Source of the DNA: Rhodococcus sovatensis
GTDB lineage: Bacteria; Actinomycetota; Actinomycetes; Mycobacteriales; Mycobacteriaceae
Direction: 5' to 3'
Assembly: GCF_037327425.1 (NCBI RefSeq)
Contig: NZ_CP147846.1
Location: 3,658,001-3,722,000, forward strand
Length of the DNA: 64,000 bases
Shown here: one piece after another, positions 60,829 to 64,000 of the stretch
Position numbering within the stretch: the stretch's first letter is position 1
Layout of the letters: each line of letters starts with the position of its first letter
Notes under the pieces: model-generated
What the model saw: the letters and a program-made list of their open reading frames with translations, nothing else
Told to the model about the DNA's origin: nothing
The model's database searches: none
Position numbers and translations under genes: made by a program

Positions 60829-60849
60829 GTCTGCATTACACTCGCCAGC

Positions 60850-61056
60850 ATGGAGGCACAACACGAACCAGCGCGGTACTCCTGGCCGGATGGCTTCCGG
60901 GAGCACCTGATCGCAGAATTCGACGGGTACAGCCCGCTCGTCACGCGCGCCCTGGAAGACAACGGTGCGTCGATATTCCGTGATGGACCGTACGGCCGAA
61001 GCAAGTTCTGGGCCCGCGTGCGGCACATCGGCCGAGAGTATCTGTGGCCTTCGTGA
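60850..61056 (+). CDS. small conserved-looking hypothetical protein
   Basis: The 68-residue protein is aromatic- and Arg-rich (YSWPDGFREHLIAEFDGYSPLV, then SKFWARVRHIGREYLWPS) and has no membrane helix. The family was not recognised. It is divergent from bioA with the palindrome between and precedes the acyl-CoA dehydrogenase gene by 43 bp. Confidence 0.6.
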   Translation: MEAQHEPARYSWPDGFREHLIAEFDGYSPLVTRALEDNGASIFRDGPYGRSKFWARVRHIGREYLWPS

Positions 61057-61099
61057 CCTTTCTCTCCTCGCCGGAAACCGGAAAAGGTTACCGTCGAGT

Positions 61100-63064
61100 A
61101 TGACTACGACTTCGGAGCACATTCGGAACACGTTGGACGGTCGCTGGCGCGATGTGAAGAACGAGGCACGCGCCCAACTTGTTCGCGACGAATTTCGTCC
61201 GCATTACACCCCGAACACCGTCATCGCACGCACCAAGGCTCTCGAGCAGCTCAAGCTGCTCGCCCAGCACGGAGCTGCAGACGACGGGTTCAAGAAGGAA
61301 CACGGCGGCACCGGTGACGTCGGCGCCGCAGTCACCATGATCGAAATGCTCGCGATGTCCGACCTGTCGCTGATGGTCAAAGCCGGGGTCCAGTGGGGCT
61401 TGTTCGGCGGTGCGATCGAAAACCTCGGTACCGAGCGTCATCACGAGAAGTACGTGCGACGCCTCATCGACCTGGATCTACTCGGCTGTTTCGCAATGAC
61501 GGAGACGGGCCACGGCAGTGACGTGCAGTCCCTCGAGACCACCGCGACGTACGACGCCGAGTCCGGTGAGTTCGTCGTCCATTCACCGACGCCGTCCTCG
61601 CGCAAGGACTACATCGGCGGAGCGGCCGAAACAGCCACCGTGGCTGCAGTATTCGCACAACTCATCACCGCTGGCCCAGGACAGGAGCCCGAAGGTCACG
61701 GCGTCCACTGCTTCTTCGTGCCACTGCGCGACGAGAACGGTGACGATCTGCCCGGCGTCACCACCTCGGACTGCCAGTACAAGGGCGGATTGCCCGGCGT
61801 AGACAACGGTCGGATCATGTTCGACCATGTCCGGATCCCACGCGACAACCTGCTGAACAAGTACGCCGACGTCGCGGCCGACGGCACCTACTCCTCCCCC
61901 ATCGAGAATCCGAGCCGTCGGTTCTTCACGATGCTCGGCACGCTCATCCGTGGGCGCGTGACCGTCGGCGGTAGTGCAGCGGCTGCGGCAAGAGTCGCAC
62001 TCGACATCGCGACTCGATATGCGTTGCAGCGTAGGCAGTTCTCGGCGCCCAAGTCCGAGGAAGAGGTGCTGATCATGGACTATCTGGTCCATCAGCGTCG
62101 CCTGTTCCCGCTCATCGCGAAGTCGTATGCGCTGCAGTTCGCGCAGAACGAGCTCGTCGCCAAGCTCCACGAACTACAGACGGCCGACAACCCGGACGCC
62201 GAGGAGCAGCGCGAACTCGAGTCCCGTGCAGCGGGCCTCAAGGCCGCGAACACCTGGCATGCTACCCGGGCGATCCAGGAGGCACGCGAAGCATGCGGCG
62301 GCGCAGGCTATCTCGCCGAGAATCGGCTCATCTCGCTCAAGGCCGACACCGACGTGTTCACCACTTTCGAGGGCGACAACCATGTGCTGACGCAGCTCGT
62401 CGCCAAGGAACTGCTCACCGCGTACGCCGACGACGTCAAGAGCATGAGCCCTGTCGAGTGGGTACGGTTCGCTGCCGAGTTCGCCGGTGACCGCGTCGTC
62501 AAACGGACTGCGGCCCAGACGATCATGCAGACCATCCTCGACACCCGGCAGGACAACGAGGAGGAAGGCTCGCTGTTCAACCGCGGCACTCAGGTCAAGA
62601 TGTTCGAGGACCGCGAGGACTACCTGCTCTCGACCGTGGCGCGCAGGCTGCAGCGCAAGTCCAAGGAGATGAGCGCGTTCGACGCGTTCAACTCGGTCCA
62701 GGATCACGTCCTTCACGCCGCAAGCGCGCACATCGACCGGATCATTCTCGAGGCGTTCGTCGCCGGCATCGCGGCGTGCGAGGACGAGGCGGCCAAGCAG
62801 CTGCTCGAGCAGGTCTGCGACGTCTACGCGCTGTCGGTCATCGAGGAGGACAAAGCGTGGTTCATCGAACACCGCTACCTGTCCACCGAGCGGTCCAAGG
62901 CAGTGACTCGCGGAATCAATGAGCGCTGCAAGACTCTTCGCCCGCACGCGCTCGAACTGGTCGAGGGCTTCGGTGTCCCCGAGCAGCTACTCGGTGCCGC
63001 GATGCTCGGCCACCCGCAGGCCGGTAGCGACGACGAAGAAGCAGCACACCCCAGCAAGGCCTGA
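61100..63064 (+). CDS. acyl-CoA dehydrogenase/oxidase family protein
   Basis: The 654-residue flavoprotein is as long as acyl-CoA oxidases. It has CFAMTETGHGSDVQSLETTATYD (FAD-binding strand), KDYIGGAAETATVAAVFAQL, and the C-terminal EACGGAGYLAENRLISLKADTDVFTTFEGDNHVLTQLVAKELL, where the Glu is the likely catalytic base. It likely acts in fatty-acid beta-oxidation; whether it uses oxygen or ETF is not decided by the sequence alone. ATG 61100 is the start, with only a weak ribosome site. Confidence 0.88.
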   Translation: MTTTSEHIRNTLDGRWRDVKNEARAQLVRDEFRPHYTPNTVIARTKALEQLKLLAQHGAADDGFKKEHGGTGDVGAAVTMIEMLAMSDLSLMVKAGVQWGLFGGAIENLGTERHHEKYVRRLIDLDLLGCFAMTETGHGSDVQSLETTATYDAESGEFVVHSPTPSSRKDYIGGAAETATVAAVFAQLITAGPGQEPEGHGVHCFFVPLRDENGDDLPGVTTSDCQYKGGLPGVDNGRIMFDHVRIPRDNLLNKYADVAADGTYSSPIENPSRRFFTMLGTLIRGRVTVGGSAAAAARVALDIATRYALQRRQFSAPKSEEEVLIMDYLVHQRRLFPLIAKSYALQFAQNELVAKLHELQTADNPDAEEQRELESRAAGLKAANTWHATRAIQEAREACGGAGYLAENRLISLKADTDVFTTFEGDNHVLTQLVAKELLTAYADDVKSMSPVEWVRFAAEFAGDRVVKRTAAQTIMQTILDTRQDNEEEGSLFNRGTQVKMFEDREDYLLSTVARRLQRKSKEMSAFDAFNSVQDHVLHAASAHIDRIILEAFVAGIAACEDEAAKQLLEQVCDVYALSVIEEDKAWFIEHRYLSTERSKAVTRGINERCKTLRPHALELVEGFGVPEQLLGAAMLGHPQAGSDDEEAAHPSKA

Positions 63065-63073
63065 ACCCGAAGC

Positions 63074-63112
63074 TGAGTGCGTAGCTGCATCCGAAACGCA
63101 GCTACGCACTCA
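63074..63112. terminator. bidirectional hairpin between convergent genes
   Basis: TGAGTGCGTAGCTGC (63074-63088) pairs perfectly with GCAGCTACGCACTCA (63098-63112), a 15-bp stem with a 9-nt loop. It lies 9 bp after the acyl-CoA dehydrogenase stop and overlaps the stop of the next minus-strand gene. There is no T tract on either side. Confidence 0.75.
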
Positions 63113-64000
63113 CGGGGTCGGGGCCGGGGACACCCGCAGTACCTGATCGTCCGATCCGTTGTCGGTGGTCACCAGGAACGACCCGTCGTGCAACGAAGTC
63201 AGCGAACGCAGTCGCCCGTACGCGTTCTCCAACGCGACGGCCTCCTGCGTGACCTCGGTACCGTCCTCGTTCAACTTCAGAAAGACGAGCTTCTCGCCCT
63301 GCTGGCTCGACACGACGGCGGCACCGGACCATTCGCCCCAGGCAGGCCCGTCGACGAATGTCAGCCCAGGCGTCGCGATGGTGGGCGTTCCCGAGCTCCA
63401 GACGGCTGCGCGCGCTCCCGGCACGCGATCAGGATCGGTCATCGGTACCGACTCGTCGTACGTCGATGGCAACCGGTCCGGCTTGTAGCCGTAGTTGCCG
63501 CCGGCCACCAGCAGATTGAGTTCGTCGTCCCGTGTTGTGCCCTGCTCGACCTCGTACAGGCGCGAGGTTCCCGGCGCGAACGCCAATCCCTGAACGTTGC
63601 GGTGTCCGAGCGTGTAGACCCGTCCCGGCGCATCCGCGGCCGCCGAGCCGTCGGCGTTGACGTGTAATACCTTGCCGCCCAGCGAGTTCGGATCCTGCGG
63701 AACCGACGGACTCGCAGTGTCCCCGGTCCCGATGAACAACGTGCCGTCGGGCGCGGCCAGAATCCGGCATCCACCGTGCCGTCCACCGTCTGCAACGGGA
63801 ATGTCGTCGACGATCGTCTTGACCCGCGTGAGCGAAGTCCAGTCCTCGTCCACGGTCCACTCGAGCACCGCGATTCGATTGTCGGCGCCCGCCACGCCCT
63901 GGCACGTGTAGAGCACGCGCGACGTCGGGAAGTCCAGTGCCAATTCGATTCCCATGAGCCCGGTCTCGCCTCGGGCGTAGAGGTCGGCGAGATCGGCCTC
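63110..64000 (-). CDS. PQQ-dependent sugar dehydrogenase-like (GSDH) beta-propeller, 5' end outside window
   Basis: About 296 residues of the C-terminal part of a soluble glucose/sorbosone dehydrogenase-like six-bladed propeller. Recognisable parts are GIELALDFPTSRVLYTCQG, HGGCRILAAPDGTLFIGTGD, YTLGHRNVQGLAFAPGTSRLYEVEQGT, then NLLVAGGNYGYK. The frame is open to the window edge, so the start and any signal peptide are outside. Substrate and PQQ use are inferred from the family. Confidence 0.87.
   Translation of the reverse strand, partial: EADLADLYARGETGLMGIELALDFPTSRVLYTCQGVAGADNRIAVLEWTVDEDWTSLTRVKTIVDDIPVADGGRHGGCRILAAPDGTLFIGTGDTASPSVPQDPNSLGGKVLHVNADGSAAADAPGRVYTLGHRNVQGLAFAPGTSRLYEVEQGTTRDDELNLLVAGGNYGYKPDRLPSTYDESVPMTDPDRVPGARAAVWSSGTPTIATPGLTFVDGPAWGEWSGAAVVSSQQGEKLVFLKLNEDGTEVTQEAVALENAYGRLRSLTSLHDGSFLVTTDNGSDDQVLRVSPAPTP

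Overview
The window is high-GC actinobacterial chromosome. Its gene content and order point to a mycolic-acid-producing Corynebacteriales member close to Rhodococcus. It carries the rpmG-hadA-hadB-tRNA-Trp-secE-nusG-rplK-rplA string, an MgtA mannosyltransferase, a dispersed menaquinone set and a hemL-ccsB string. These match the layout of the M. tuberculosis Rv0523-Rv0641 interval, with inserted and missing genes. The assignment rests on recognised protein families and remembered gene order, not on a database search.

Layout. 1-1.5 kb: 3' end of a CocE-type hydrolase and an alpha/beta hydrolase, then a 30-bp minisatellite. 1.6-6.5 kb (minus strand): ribosomal and transcription genes, fatty-acid dehydratase subunits and four tRNAs (Trp, Met, Thr, Tyr). 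6.6-9.2 kb: YajQ, HtpX and a polyprenyl diphosphate synthase. 9.4-21.7 kb: most menaquinone genes (menJ, menG, menD, menC, a likely DHNA-CoA thioesterase, menB) mixed with mgtA, an AbrB-type membrane protein and DUF genes; menE (30.7 kb) and menA (34.3 kb) follow. 21.7-25 kb: a GGDEF protein and a GAF-EAL protein. 26.6-30.7 kb: PitA phosphate transporter with two small partners, then a Ktr-type potassium system. 32.9-39 kb: a membrane-anchored Hsp70-like protein, a Clp-N/HTH gene pair behind twin palindromic operators, and aminopeptidase N. 39.1-46.4 kb is the accessory part: a flavin monooxygenase beside decayed ribB and flavin-reductase remnants, a TetR regulator, an acyltransferase-like gene, a degraded IS110-family transposase and a frameshifted HNH (13E12-type) gene. 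46.5-56.4 kb: a Cds1-like PLP enzyme, a BldC-like regulator, a MinD-like ATPase and the System II cytochrome c maturation operon headed by hemL. 57.6-60.8 kb: bioA-bioF-bioD. The window ends with an acyl-CoA dehydrogenase/oxidase and a truncated PQQ-type sugar dehydrogenase.

Functional links. Polyprenyl synthase, MenABCDEGJ and the thioesterase together supply the respiratory quinone. CcdA, TlpA, ResB and CcsB mature the c-type cytochromes that the quinone pool feeds, and HemL starts the heme pathway they need. A predicted cyclic di-GMP synthase, a phosphodiesterase and YajQ (a reported c-di-GMP binder) lie within 20 kb.

Non-coding signals found by reading the bases include a 44-bp hairpin repeat present three times at gene 3' ends, a minisatellite, operator-like palindromes before the HTH gene, before the flavin monooxygenase and before bioA, a PHO-box-like direct repeat upstream of pitA, and hairpins at several gene ends.
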